12,451 nucleotides of DNA from an uncultured Bacilli bacterium. GTDB lineage: Bacteria; Bacillota_I; Bacilli_A; RF39; UBA660. The translations under genes and the position numbers were made by a program. This document shows, piece by piece, positions 1 through 6,356 of the stretch. Every line of letters begins with the position of its first letter. Positions within the stretch are counted from its first letter, which is position 1. The notes beneath the pieces are model-generated. The model ran no database searches. It was not told where the DNA came from and saw only the letters and a list, made by a program, of their open reading frames with translations. Location: NCBI GenBank assembly GCA_934101235.1, contig CAKORH010000011.1:1-12451 (forward strand). The letters are read 5' to 3'.

Positions 1-243
1 ATAATGTATCCTTTAATATTTAAATTTGGCATAGAAAAAGGAAGAATAGGTTTATTTATTTTTACATTTATTATAGTAGGATTAGTTGGATTATTTAATA
101 AATTTGTTAAGATTAATATTTCTAATAATATAATTTCATTTTTTAATAATTGTTGGTTTGTTATTGTTCCTATAATACTTTTAATTATGTTATTAATTTC
201 TTATAAAATATCTGAAAAAATATATTTAAAAAAAGAGTTTTAG
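1..243 (+). CDS. ABC-2 family permease, C-terminal fragment (cut by window start)
   Basis: The reading frame is open to the first base, and the ATG at position 4 is probably internal, so this is the tail of a longer gene. About 80 residues are visible. A short 'YPLIFKFGIEKGR' segment is followed by two strongly hydrophobic stretches (about residues 14-33 and 51-68 counted from the ATG) and a basic end, 'SEKIYLKKEF'. The 'FKFGIEKGR' loop, the last two membrane spans and a KIYxKKEF-type end resemble the C-terminus of small ABC-2 type permeases (ABC2_membrane_5 group), which pair with a separate ATPase encoded upstream. That assignment rests on remembered family character and only a fragment, so it could be another polytopic membrane protein. 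The next gene starts about 30-40 bases downstream with no visible terminator between them. Confidence 0.6.
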   Translation: MMYPLIFKFGIEKGRIGLFIFTFIIVGLVGLFNKFVKINISNNIISFFNNCWFVIVPIILLIMLLISYKISEKIYLKKEF

Positions 244-276
244 TTTAATAATAACTGTGTTAATAATATAAATGAG

Positions 277-963
277 GTGATTAGTATTAAAACATTAGAA
301 ATTGTATTTGGAGATACATGTAGTAATATAATGAAGAAAAGTAGTTTGAATAAAAATACTATTTTAACTTTTAATTTACGCCTTAATGTAGGTGATATAT
401 CTAAAATAGATGATAATATATTAAATATAATTGTAAATAATATAGCTGAAAATAATAAAATAAGAGTATGGACTAGTAAAAAAGATATTTATTCTTATTT
501 ATTAATGTTGTATATTTCTAATATTATGGAAATATATAATTATGATTTATATGTAACATATAGTGATGAATATGATATAGATTATATTTCGCCAAGAGTT
601 ATGAATGAAAAAGAATTAGAAAATTTAGAAAAATTAGAACATAAATTAAGTAAAAATGAATTAATTATTAATGCTAAAAAATGGAGAAAATTAGTTAAAG
701 AAAATTCAGAATTAAGAGTAATAGATAATGGTATAGTTAAATCTGTATCAATGAGTTATTATGATAAGATTATATTAGAAACTTTAAATGAATTAGGCAA
801 AGTAAAAATGATTAATTTAGTTGCTACGTTAATAGGAAAAATTTATGTATGTGATAGTTTAATAATTAGTTTGATAGAAAGATTAATTGATGAAAATAAA
901 ATTGTGATTGAAAAAAATTCTGATAAATATTATGAAAGTATAGTAGATTTGAATAGAACTTAA
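277..963 (+). CDS. DUF1835/DUF3658-like protein of unknown function
   Basis: This is a soluble protein of about 228 residues with no membrane span or signal peptide. The N-terminus 'LEIVFGDTCSNIMKKS' and the following 'ILTFNLRLNVGDIS' match the style of DUF1835 proteins (a GD-S/T motif, then a conserved strand and a GD motif). The C-terminal 65 residues ('YYDKIILETLNELGKVK...LIERLIDENKI') look like the helical DUF3658 domain often fused to it. Family function is not established, and I do not infer one. The start is uncertain. The coordinate given uses GTG at 277, but that codon lies inside GAGGTG (274-279), which looks like the ribosome binding site. That site is ideally spaced (6 bases) from an ATT codon at 286, which would give the natural-looking N-terminus MKTLEIVFGDTC. 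The first in-frame ATG (331) would delete the conserved motif. Domain call moderate; reading frame secure. Confidence 0.7.
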   Translation: MISIKTLEIVFGDTCSNIMKKSSLNKNTILTFNLRLNVGDISKIDDNILNIIVNNIAENNKIRVWTSKKDIYSYLLMLYISNIMEIYNYDLYVTYSDEYDIDYISPRVMNEKELENLEKLEHKLSKNELIINAKKWRKLVKENSELRVIDNGIVKSVSMSYYDKIILETLNELGKVKMINLVATLIGKIYVCDSLIISLIERLIDENKIVIEKNSDKYYESIVDLNRT

Positions 964-972
964 TGTTATAAT
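964..972 (+). promoter_or_regulatory. Extended -10 promoter for the zinc-ribbon gene
   Basis: The sequence TGTTATAAT is a perfect TGn-TATAAT extended -10 element. It starts one base after the previous stop codon and ends 22 bases before the ATG at 995. No good -35 box sits 17 bases upstream (only TAGATT-like sequence), which is usual for extended -10 promoters. In so A+T-rich a genome a chance match is possible, but the location in the only intergenic gap supports it. Confidence 0.5.
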
Positions 973-994
973 AAATAATGTAAGGAGTGATAAA

Positions 995-1462
995 ATGGCA
1001 AGATTTTGTCCAAACTGTGGAACTGAAATAAAAGAAGGAAATAAATTTTGTGCTGGTTGTGGTATGAATGTTGATAATAATACAACAACTACTAATAATA
1101 ACACAACTCAAAATTATCAAAAAATAGCAAATAGAGATATAGTAATGGCTATTGTACTTTCAATTATAACTTGTGGTATATATGGCATATATTGGTTTAT
1201 AGTTATGACTGATGATGTAAATGTTATAAGTGATGAACAAAATGCGAGTGGTGGATTAGCATTTCTCTATACATTATTAACTTGCGGTATATATGGTATA
1301 TATTGGAATTATAAAATGGGTCAAAAATTATTTGCTACTGGACAAAAATATAATAAACAAATTAATGATAATTCTATATTATACTTAATATTATCTATAT
1401 TTAAATTTGATATTATAAATTATTGTTTAATACAAAATGATTTAAATAAATTTAGTGAATAA
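995..1462 (+). CDS. Zinc-ribbon plus DUF4234-like membrane protein
   Basis: This 155-residue protein begins with a CxxC-x10-CxxC zinc ribbon (Cys5, Cys8, Cys19, Cys22; 'FCPNCG' and 'FCAGCG'). An Asn/Thr-rich linker (about 26-42) follows, then a membrane part. Two hydrophobic segments (about 50-72 and 87-105) each carry the same nine-residue motif TCGIYGIYW, at residues 59-67 and 96-104. A third, weaker hydrophobic stretch lies near 125-145. The repeated GIYGxYW motif is typical of DUF4234 proteins, and an N-terminal double-Cys ribbon on such membrane proteins is common in Firmicutes. Function is unknown; the ribbon presumably binds zinc in the cytoplasm. TAAGGAG (981-987) is a good ribosome binding site. 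The stop codon overlaps the next start by one base (TAATG), so the two genes are probably translationally coupled. Confidence 0.75.
   Translation: MARFCPNCGTEIKEGNKFCAGCGMNVDNNTTTTNNNTTQNYQKIANRDIVMAIVLSIITCGIYGIYWFIVMTDDVNVISDEQNASGGLAFLYTLLTCGIYGIYWNYKMGQKLFATGQKYNKQINDNSILYLILSIFKFDIINYCLIQNDLNKFSE
1169..1306 (+). repeat. Two near-identical 27-base copies encoding TCGIYGIYW
   Basis: Positions 1169-1195 and 1280-1306 match at 25 of 27 bases, and both differences are synonymous (TGT/TGC and GGC/GGT). Each copy lies within a predicted membrane segment of the DUF4234-like protein, 37 residues apart. This fits either an internal duplication of a membrane hairpin unit or selection on the motif. 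The synonymous differences show the peptide is kept while the DNA drifts. Confidence 0.8.
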
Positions 1463-1827
1463 TGAAAAAAATAAAAGTTATAATTTGTTTTTTATTGATT
1501 TTAATTTTATATTATTTTTTAAATAATTTTTATAATTTTTCTATACCATGTATGTTTAATAAGATTACTGGATTATATTGTCCGGGGTGTGGTATTACTA
1601 GGATGATATTTTCAATATTTAGATTAGATTTTTATCAGGCTTTTAGATATAATCCATTAGTATTTTTATTGTTATTATTTTATATAATTTTTAAAATTAT
1701 TAATTTAAAATATAATGTAGTTTTTTCTAATAAATGTACATATGCATTATTAATTGTTGTAATTATTTATGGTATTATTAGAAATATTTCATATTTTAAT
1801 TATTTAGTACCAACAGTAGTAAAATAA
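1462..1827 (+). CDS. DUF2752-like small membrane protein
   Basis: This protein has 121 residues. An N-terminal membrane segment (about 4-22) is followed by 'GLYCPGCGITRM' (about residues 37-48), then 'QAFRYNPLVFLLLLFYIIF' containing the second span, and a third span near 92-107. The CPGCGxTR motif followed a little later by a RYNP-hydrophobic segment is the signature of DUF2752, a short membrane family with no assigned biochemical role. The start ATG overlaps the stop of the zinc-ribbon gene by one base, so translation is likely coupled. DUF2752 and DUF4234/zinc-ribbon proteins being adjacent suggests a shared membrane role, but nothing here shows what it is. No intrinsic terminator is visible after it; the next promoter begins 22 bases on. 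Confidence 0.75.
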   Translation: MKKIKVIICFLLILILYYFLNNFYNFSIPCMFNKITGLYCPGCGITRMIFSIFRLDFYQAFRYNPLVFLLLLFYIIFKIINLKYNVVFSNKCTYALLIVVIIYGIIRNISYFNYLVPTVVK

Positions 1828-1849
1828 TTGAAAAATATAATGTGTTTTA

Positions 1850-1878
1850 TTGACTAAAGTATAAAAATAAAGTAAAAT
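1850..1878 (+). promoter_or_regulatory. Sigma-A type promoter of the hisS operon
   Basis: TTGACT (1850-1855) and TAAAAT (1873-1878) are separated by exactly 17 bases, giving a strong -35/-10 pair for the vegetative sigma factor. Transcription should begin near 1885, just before the first helix of the T-box leader. That placement supports the call. Confidence 0.75.
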
Positions 1879-1887
1879 ATATCTATA

Positions 1888-2087
1888 TTCTTAGTGAAGA
1901 GGAGTAGATATATTTTTTATATTAAGAGAAGATATGTTTGGTGAGAATATCTATATAAATTTATATTGAAGATACTTCTATAATAAGAACGTGATATTGC
2001 GATAAAGATAAAGAGAGTACACTTGTAAAATAAGGTGGCACCGCGGAATATAATTTCGTCCTTATGATATATCAAGTGTTTTTTATT
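1888..2087 (+). promoter_or_regulatory. T-box riboswitch, aspartate-type specifier (GAU)
   Basis: This is a tRNA-sensing leader in front of hisS. The hallmark T-box AAGGTGGCACCGCGG lies at 2032-2046, with its antiterminator partner CGTCCTT at 2057-2063. Stem I can be drawn in full. The basal helix is TTCTTA (1888-1893) with TAAGAA (1984-1989), then GAAG (1896-1899) with CTTC (1975-1978). The specifier loop has AGTA on its 5' side and GAAGATA on its 3' side. Above it, ATATA pairs with TATAT, TTTATAT with ATATAAA, and AGATAT with ATATCT below the distal loop containing TTGGTGAGA. The triplet in the standard specifier position, followed by one A before the helix, is GAT at 1971-1973, an Asp codon. 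The UGGN bulge is UGGC (2036-2039), which pairs with a G73 discriminator as in tRNA-Asp, -Asn or -Glu, but not with C73 of tRNA-His. Uncharged tRNA-Asp should therefore turn the operon on. Confidence 0.9.
2019..2087 (+). terminator. Candidate conditional terminator of the T-box leader
   Basis: ACACTTG (2019-2025) is a 7-base inverted match to CAAGTGT (2073-2079), which runs straight into a T-rich tract (2079-2089). This is the stem most obviously placed to terminate transcription. Drawn this way, the helix encloses the antiterminator pairing AAGG/CCTT rather than excluding it, so the exact switching fold is not settled by eye. Confidence 0.5.
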
Positions 2088-2103
2088 TAGAAAGAGGGAT
2101 AAT

Positions 2104-3366
2104 ATGATAACAAAACAAAAAGGTACTTATGATGTTATAGGAATTGATGCTAAGAAAAGAAAATATGTATGTGATGTAATTGATGCTATATGTGATAAAT
2201 TTAATTATACATATATAGAAACTCCAATATTTGAAAGCTCAGAATTATTTCATAGAAGTGTTGGAGAAAGTAGTGATATAGTTACTAAGGAAACTTATGA
2301 TTTTAAAGATAGAGGTAATAGAGATATTACTTTACGTCCTGAAGGAACTGCTGGTGTTGCTAGATGTTTTATAGAAAATAAAATGTATGGTAATATGACT
2401 GAACCAGTTAAAGTTTATTATAATGGGCCAATGTTTAGATATGAAAGACCACAAAGTGGTAGAACTCGTCAATTTACTCAGTTTGGTATAGAATGTATTG
2501 GAACTAATGATGTTATGAGTGATGCTGAAGTAATTAGTTTGGCTTATAATACTTATAAATTGTTAGGAATTGATGTTACAGTTAAATTAAATACGTTGGG
2601 TGATAATGAGTCTCGTAATAATTATAGAGAAGCGTTGATTAAATATTTTACACCTAAAATAGATTCTTTATGTGAAGATTGTAAAGAAAGATTAAATAAA
2701 AATCCATTAAGAATACTTGATTGTAAAGTAGATAGTGAGAGTGAAATATTAAAGAATGCTCCTAAAACATTAGAGTATCTTAATAAAGAAAGCAAAGATA
2801 GATTTGAAAAATTAAAAGATTATTTAGACATGATGGAAATAGAATATGAGATAGATGAATCTTTGGTTAGAGGATTAGATTATTATAATCATACTGTATT
2901 TGAGATAGTTGGTGATATACCTGAATTTGGTAGTCAAAATGTTTTAGGTGGCGGTGGTAGATATAATGGACTTATTAAAGAATTAGATGGTCCAGAAATG
3001 CCTGCAGTAGGTTTTGCTATGGGAATAGATCGTACTATACTTGCTATGGAAACATTGAATGTAAATTTTAAAATTAGAGATAATATAGATATATTTATCA
3101 TGTATGGTAATGAAGAAGAAAAAGAAACTGCAACATATTTAATTCAGGATTTAAGAATGAATGGTTTTGTTTGTGAGACTGATTTAATGAATAAATCATT
3201 TAAAAATCAATTTAAGTCTGCAGATAGATTTAACAGTAAATATTTAATAATATTAAATAGTGATGATTTAAAAGAATTTAAAGTAAAAGTTAAAGATAAT
3301 ATGACAAAAGAAGAAGAATTAGTTGGTATCAATGATCTAGTAGATTATTTAGATACTAAAATGTAG
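2104..3366 (+). CDS. hisS: Histidyl-tRNA synthetase
   Basis: HisRS activates histidine with ATP and charges tRNA-His in the cytoplasm; it works as a class II homodimer. The 420-residue length is normal for the bacterial enzyme. Visible landmarks are the N-terminal KGTYDV segment, 'TLRPEGTA' (about residues 76-83), class II motif 2 'GPMFRYERPQSGRTRQFTQF' (from about 108), the histidine-specific HisA loop 'LVRGLDYYNHTVFE' (from about 254), and motif 3 'AVGFAMGIDRTILAM' (about 301-315). A C-terminal anticodon-binding domain covers roughly 325-420. The ATG follows AGAGGG (2092-2097) at good spacing. It is the first gene behind the T-box leader, although the specifier reads Asp. Its TAG stop is part of the TAGGAGGAT ribosome binding site of asnS, 9 bases away, so the genes are co-transcribed. 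Confidence 0.97.
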   Translation: MITKQKGTYDVIGIDAKKRKYVCDVIDAICDKFNYTYIETPIFESSELFHRSVGESSDIVTKETYDFKDRGNRDITLRPEGTAGVARCFIENKMYGNMTEPVKVYYNGPMFRYERPQSGRTRQFTQFGIECIGTNDVMSDAEVISLAYNTYKLLGIDVTVKLNTLGDNESRNNYREALIKYFTPKIDSLCEDCKERLNKNPLRILDCKVDSESEILKNAPKTLEYLNKESKDRFEKLKDYLDMMEIEYEIDESLVRGLDYYNHTVFEIVGDIPEFGSQNVLGGGGRYNGLIKELDGPEMPAVGFAMGIDRTILAMETLNVNFKIRDNIDIFIMYGNEEEKETATYLIQDLRMNGFVCETDLMNKSFKNQFKSADRFNSKYLIILNSDDLKEFKVKVKDNMTKEEELVGINDLVDYLDTKM

Positions 3367-3375
3367 GAGGATATT

Positions 3376-4734
3376 ATGGATATAAAAGATATTAATAAAA
3401 AAATAATAGGTAGTGAGATTACTATTTCAGGGTGGATTAAAAATCATAGAAAACAAGCTAAATTTGGATTTATAGATTTAAATGATGGAACATGTTTTAA
3501 TAGTTTACAAGTAGTATATAATGACGAATTAGAAGATTTTTCTGATATTCAAAAATTAAAGTTAGGTTCAGCTATTACAGTAAGTGGTACATTAATTGAA
3601 TCTCCAGCAAGTGGACAAGATTTTGAATTAGAATTAAAGTATTTTAAATTAGAAGGTGATTGTGATGATGATTATCCATTACAAGCAAAAGGTAGACCTA
3701 CACGTGAATTTTTACGTGAAATAGCTTATTTAAGACCTAGAACTAATTTATTTAGAGCTGTATTTAAGATTAGAAGTGTTGCTGCATATGCAATACATAA
3801 ATATTTTCAAAAAAATGGTTATGTATATTTTCATGCTCCATTAATTACCGCAAGTGATTGTGAAGGAGCAGGAGAAATGTTTCAAGTTACTACACTTGAT
3901 ATAGAAAATGATAAAAAAATAGATTATAGTAAAGATTTTTTTGGAAAGAAAACTTCTTTAACAGTAAGTGGACAATTACAAGCAGAAACATTTGCATTAG
4001 CATACAAAAAAACTTATACTTTTGGACCTACTTTTAGAGCAGAAAATTCTAATACAAAAACTCATGCAAGTGAGTTCTGGATGATTGAACCAGAAATGGC
4101 TTTTTGTGACTTAAATGGTGATATGGAAGTTATGGAAAGTATGTTAAAATATGTTGTTAAATATGTGTTAGATAATGCTAGTGATGAAATTAGTTTTTGT
4201 GATAAATTTGTAGAAAAAGGATTAATAGAAAAATTACAAAAATTAGTAGATTCTAAATTTACTAGAATTACTCATAAAGAAGCAATAACATTGCTTAAGA
4301 ATGCTAAAGTAGATTGGGAATTTGAACCTAATTATGGAGAAGATATAGCAAAAGAACATGAAAAATATATTACAGAATATTATAATGGACCTGTATTTAT
4401 TACAGATTGGCCAAAAGATATAAAGGCATTTTATATGAAATTGAATGATGATGGAGAAACTGTTCGTGCTGTTGATTTAGAAGTACCTGGTGCTGGTGAA
4501 TTAATGGGTGGTTCTGAAAGAGAAGCAAGTTATGATAAATTAGTTAAACGTATGAAAGAACTTAATATGAGTGAGGAATCACTTGATTGGTATTTAAATT
4601 TAAGACGTTTTGGAGGATGCTATCATTCAGGATTTGGTATGGGATTTGAAAGATTACTTATATATCTAACTGGTGTAGAAAATATAAGAGACGTTATTCC
4701 GTATCCTAGAACTCCAGGTAATTGTGAATATTAA
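3376..4734 (+). CDS. asnS: Asparaginyl-tRNA synthetase
   Basis: AsnRS charges tRNA-Asn directly with asparagine. The protein (452 residues) has an N-terminal OB-fold anticodon-binding domain (about 15-105; 'ITISGWIKNHRKQAKFGFIDLNDGT') and a class II catalytic core. The core shows 'SGQLQAETFALAYKKTYTFG', motif 2 'FGPTFRAENSNTKTHASEFW' from about residue 216, 'MIEPEMAF', and motif 3 'SGFGMGFERLLIYLTG' from about 418, ending in 'RDVIPYPRTPG'. The 'TFRAENSNT...EFWMIEPEMAF' string and the PRTPG end are AsnRS rather than AspRS features. It starts 9 bases after hisS behind a perfect GGAGG site. With this gene present, the cell does not need GatCAB to make Asn-tRNA-Asn, which makes the gatCAB genes downstream most likely important for Gln-tRNA-Gln. 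Confidence 0.96.
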   Translation: MDIKDINKKIIGSEITISGWIKNHRKQAKFGFIDLNDGTCFNSLQVVYNDELEDFSDIQKLKLGSAITVSGTLIESPASGQDFELELKYFKLEGDCDDDYPLQAKGRPTREFLREIAYLRPRTNLFRAVFKIRSVAAYAIHKYFQKNGYVYFHAPLITASDCEGAGEMFQVTTLDIENDKKIDYSKDFFGKKTSLTVSGQLQAETFALAYKKTYTFGPTFRAENSNTKTHASEFWMIEPEMAFCDLNGDMEVMESMLKYVVKYVLDNASDEISFCDKFVEKGLIEKLQKLVDSKFTRITHKEAITLLKNAKVDWEFEPNYGEDIAKEHEKYITEYYNGPVFITDWPKDIKAFYMKLNDDGETVRAVDLEVPGAGELMGGSEREASYDKLVKRMKELNMSEESLDWYLNLRRFGGCYHSGFGMGFERLLIYLTGVENIRDVIPYPRTPGNCEY

Positions 4735-4760
4735 AAATATTTATAGGAAGGAAGTATTTT

Positions 4761-6050
4761 ATGGAGAGATGTTTAATAAAAGATTTAGAAGAAAATAAAA
4801 CTACTAAGATAAGTGGAAGTATAGAAAAAGTTAGAAATACTAAATATATGGTATTTATTATAATTCGTGATAGAAGTGGAGTAATACAAGTTTCTATTGA
4901 TAAGGGAGAAAATGTTGAGTTAGCAGATGATGCTATAAATATTACGGTTGGAAGTATTGTATCATTTGTTGGAACAATGAAATTAAGTGAATATGTTAAA
5001 AATGGAGGTAAAGAATTTATTCCTGATAGTTTAGAAGTACTTTCTTTAGCAGAAATATATCCATTTGATGAAAATGCAAATGTTGATACTAAACAAGATT
5101 ATCGTTGGATTGATTTAAGAAATGAAAAGAAATCTTTAATTTTTCCTATTCAAAGTGCATTTGTTAAATATTTAAGAGAATATTTATATAATAATGATTT
5201 TAATGAAATCCATACACCTAAATTATTAGGTGCTGCTAGTGAATCTGGTAGTGATGTTTTTGAAGTAAAATATTTTGATAGAAAAGCATATTTGGCTCAA
5301 AGTCCACAATTTTATAAACAAATGTGTATTGCAAGTGGTATGGAAAGAGTATTTGAAGTTGCTCCAGCATTTAGAGCAGAAAATTCTAATACTAATAGAC
5401 ACTGTACTGAATTTACATCATTTGATGTTGAGTTTGCTTATATAGATTCATATAAAGATGTTATGAAATTAGAACAAGATATGATTACTTATGCATTAAA
5501 AAAATTAAATGCAGAATATGGTGAAGTAATAAAAGAAAAATTTGGTATAGAAATTAAAGTACCTGATAAAGATTTTCCAGTTATAAAATTAAATGATTTA
5601 TATAAAGAATTAAGTGAACGTTATAGATACAAAATTCCAGAACATGATGTAGGAGATTTAAATAGTGAAACAGAAAAACTTGCATATAAGTATGCAATGG
5701 AAGTATATAATTCTGAATTTATATTTATAACTGATTATAGTAAAGAAAAAAGAGCTTTTTATCATATGAGAGAAAATGATGTTCCTCAAGGATATGATTT
5801 AATATGGAGAGGAATGGAAATAACTACTGGTGCTCAAAGAGAACATAGATATTTAGAACTATGTAAACAAGCAGATGAAAAAGGATTAGGTAAGGATGTA
5901 GAATTCTATAAAAACTTCTTTAAATATGGATGTCCTCCACATGGTGGCTTTGCAATAGGAGTAGATAGATTAACATTATTACTTTTAGGACTTGATCATG
6001 TAAGAGAAGCTCAAATATTATTTAGAGGACCTAATAGGTTAAATCCATAA
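4761..6050 (+). CDS. aspS: Aspartyl-tRNA synthetase, archaeal type (AspS2)
   Basis: AspRS charges tRNA-Asp. At 429 residues it lacks the GAD insertion that makes the common bacterial AspRS about 590 residues, and it matches the archaeal/eukaryal form also found in clostridia. It has an N-terminal OB fold (about 14-95) with 'IIIRDRSGVIQV', then 'AYLAQSPQFYKQMCIASGM', motif 2 'FRAENSNTNRHCTEF' from about 204, 'LIWRGMEITTGAQREHRY', and motif 3 'PPHGGFAIGVDRLTLLLLG' from about 392, ending 'REAQILFRGPNRLNP'. Enzymes of this type in Firmicutes are often non-discriminating, also making Asp-tRNA-Asn for GatCAB. Whether this one does so cannot be told here, because AsnRS sits next to it. The residue aligning with the specificity-linked Trp26 of Thermococcus AspRS appears to be Glu22. 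The ribosome binding site is AGGAAGGAAG; it lies 26 bases after asnS and 12 before gatC. Confidence 0.95.
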   Translation: MERCLIKDLEENKTTKISGSIEKVRNTKYMVFIIIRDRSGVIQVSIDKGENVELADDAINITVGSIVSFVGTMKLSEYVKNGGKEFIPDSLEVLSLAEIYPFDENANVDTKQDYRWIDLRNEKKSLIFPIQSAFVKYLREYLYNNDFNEIHTPKLLGAASESGSDVFEVKYFDRKAYLAQSPQFYKQMCIASGMERVFEVAPAFRAENSNTNRHCTEFTSFDVEFAYIDSYKDVMKLEQDMITYALKKLNAEYGEVIKEKFGIEIKVPDKDFPVIKLNDLYKELSERYRYKIPEHDVGDLNSETEKLAYKYAMEVYNSEFIFITDYSKEKRAFYHMRENDVPQGYDLIWRGMEITTGAQREHRYLELCKQADEKGLGKDVEFYKNFFKYGCPPHGGFAIGVDRLTLLLLGLDHVREAQILFRGPNRLNP

Positions 6051-6062
6051 GAGAGGTATTAT

Positions 6063-6356
6063 ATGAGTAAATTTACAAAAGAATTAATTAATGATTATGC
6101 TGATAAATTACTTATTGGATTAACTGATGAAGAATGTGATACATTAGTTAATGAATTTGAAGCAATAGAAAAAAATATGGATTTAATTACTAAAATAGAA
6201 GGTATAAGTGGTATATCTCCTATGCATTATCCGTATGTTATTGAAAGTAATCCAAGAAGTGGTGAAAAAGTAGAAAATGAGAATATTGATGATTTATTAA
6301 AAAATTGTGATGTTGTTGATGATAGAGAAATAGAAGTACCAAAGGTGGTGGGATAA
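6063..6356 (+). CDS. gatC: Glutamyl/aspartyl-tRNA amidotransferase subunit C
   Basis: GatC is the small helical linker subunit that wraps around GatA and GatB and stabilises the GatCAB complex. The 97-residue protein has the usual N-terminal helix, with LxxxEC and NEFExIEKNMDLITKI features (about residues 15-45). A family-typical extended middle follows (about 46-66; 'ISGISPMHYPYVIE' corresponds to the usual 'DTEGVEPMxHP' segment), then an acidic C-terminal stretch ending in 'VPKVVG'. The ATG at 6063 follows AGAGAGG (6050-6056). The stop overlaps the gatA start by one base (TAATG), and its last codons contain the gatA ribosome binding site AAGGTGGTGGG. Confidence 0.9.
   Translation: MSKFTKELINDYADKLLIGLTDEECDTLVNEFEAIEKNMDLITKIEGISGISPMHYPYVIESNPRSGEKVENENIDDLLKNCDVVDDREIEVPKVVG

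Noticed and set aside
866..1120. Minus-strand reading frames at 866-1120 and 883-1104
   Set aside because: They overlap the ends of two convincing + strand genes, are hydrophobic low-complexity translations typical of antisense A+T-rich DNA, and have no ribosome binding site.
1888..2087. A histidine-specific T-box, as expected from hisS being first
   Set aside because: No CAC or CAT occurs on the 3' side of the specifier loop, and UGGC does not match the C73 of tRNA-His.
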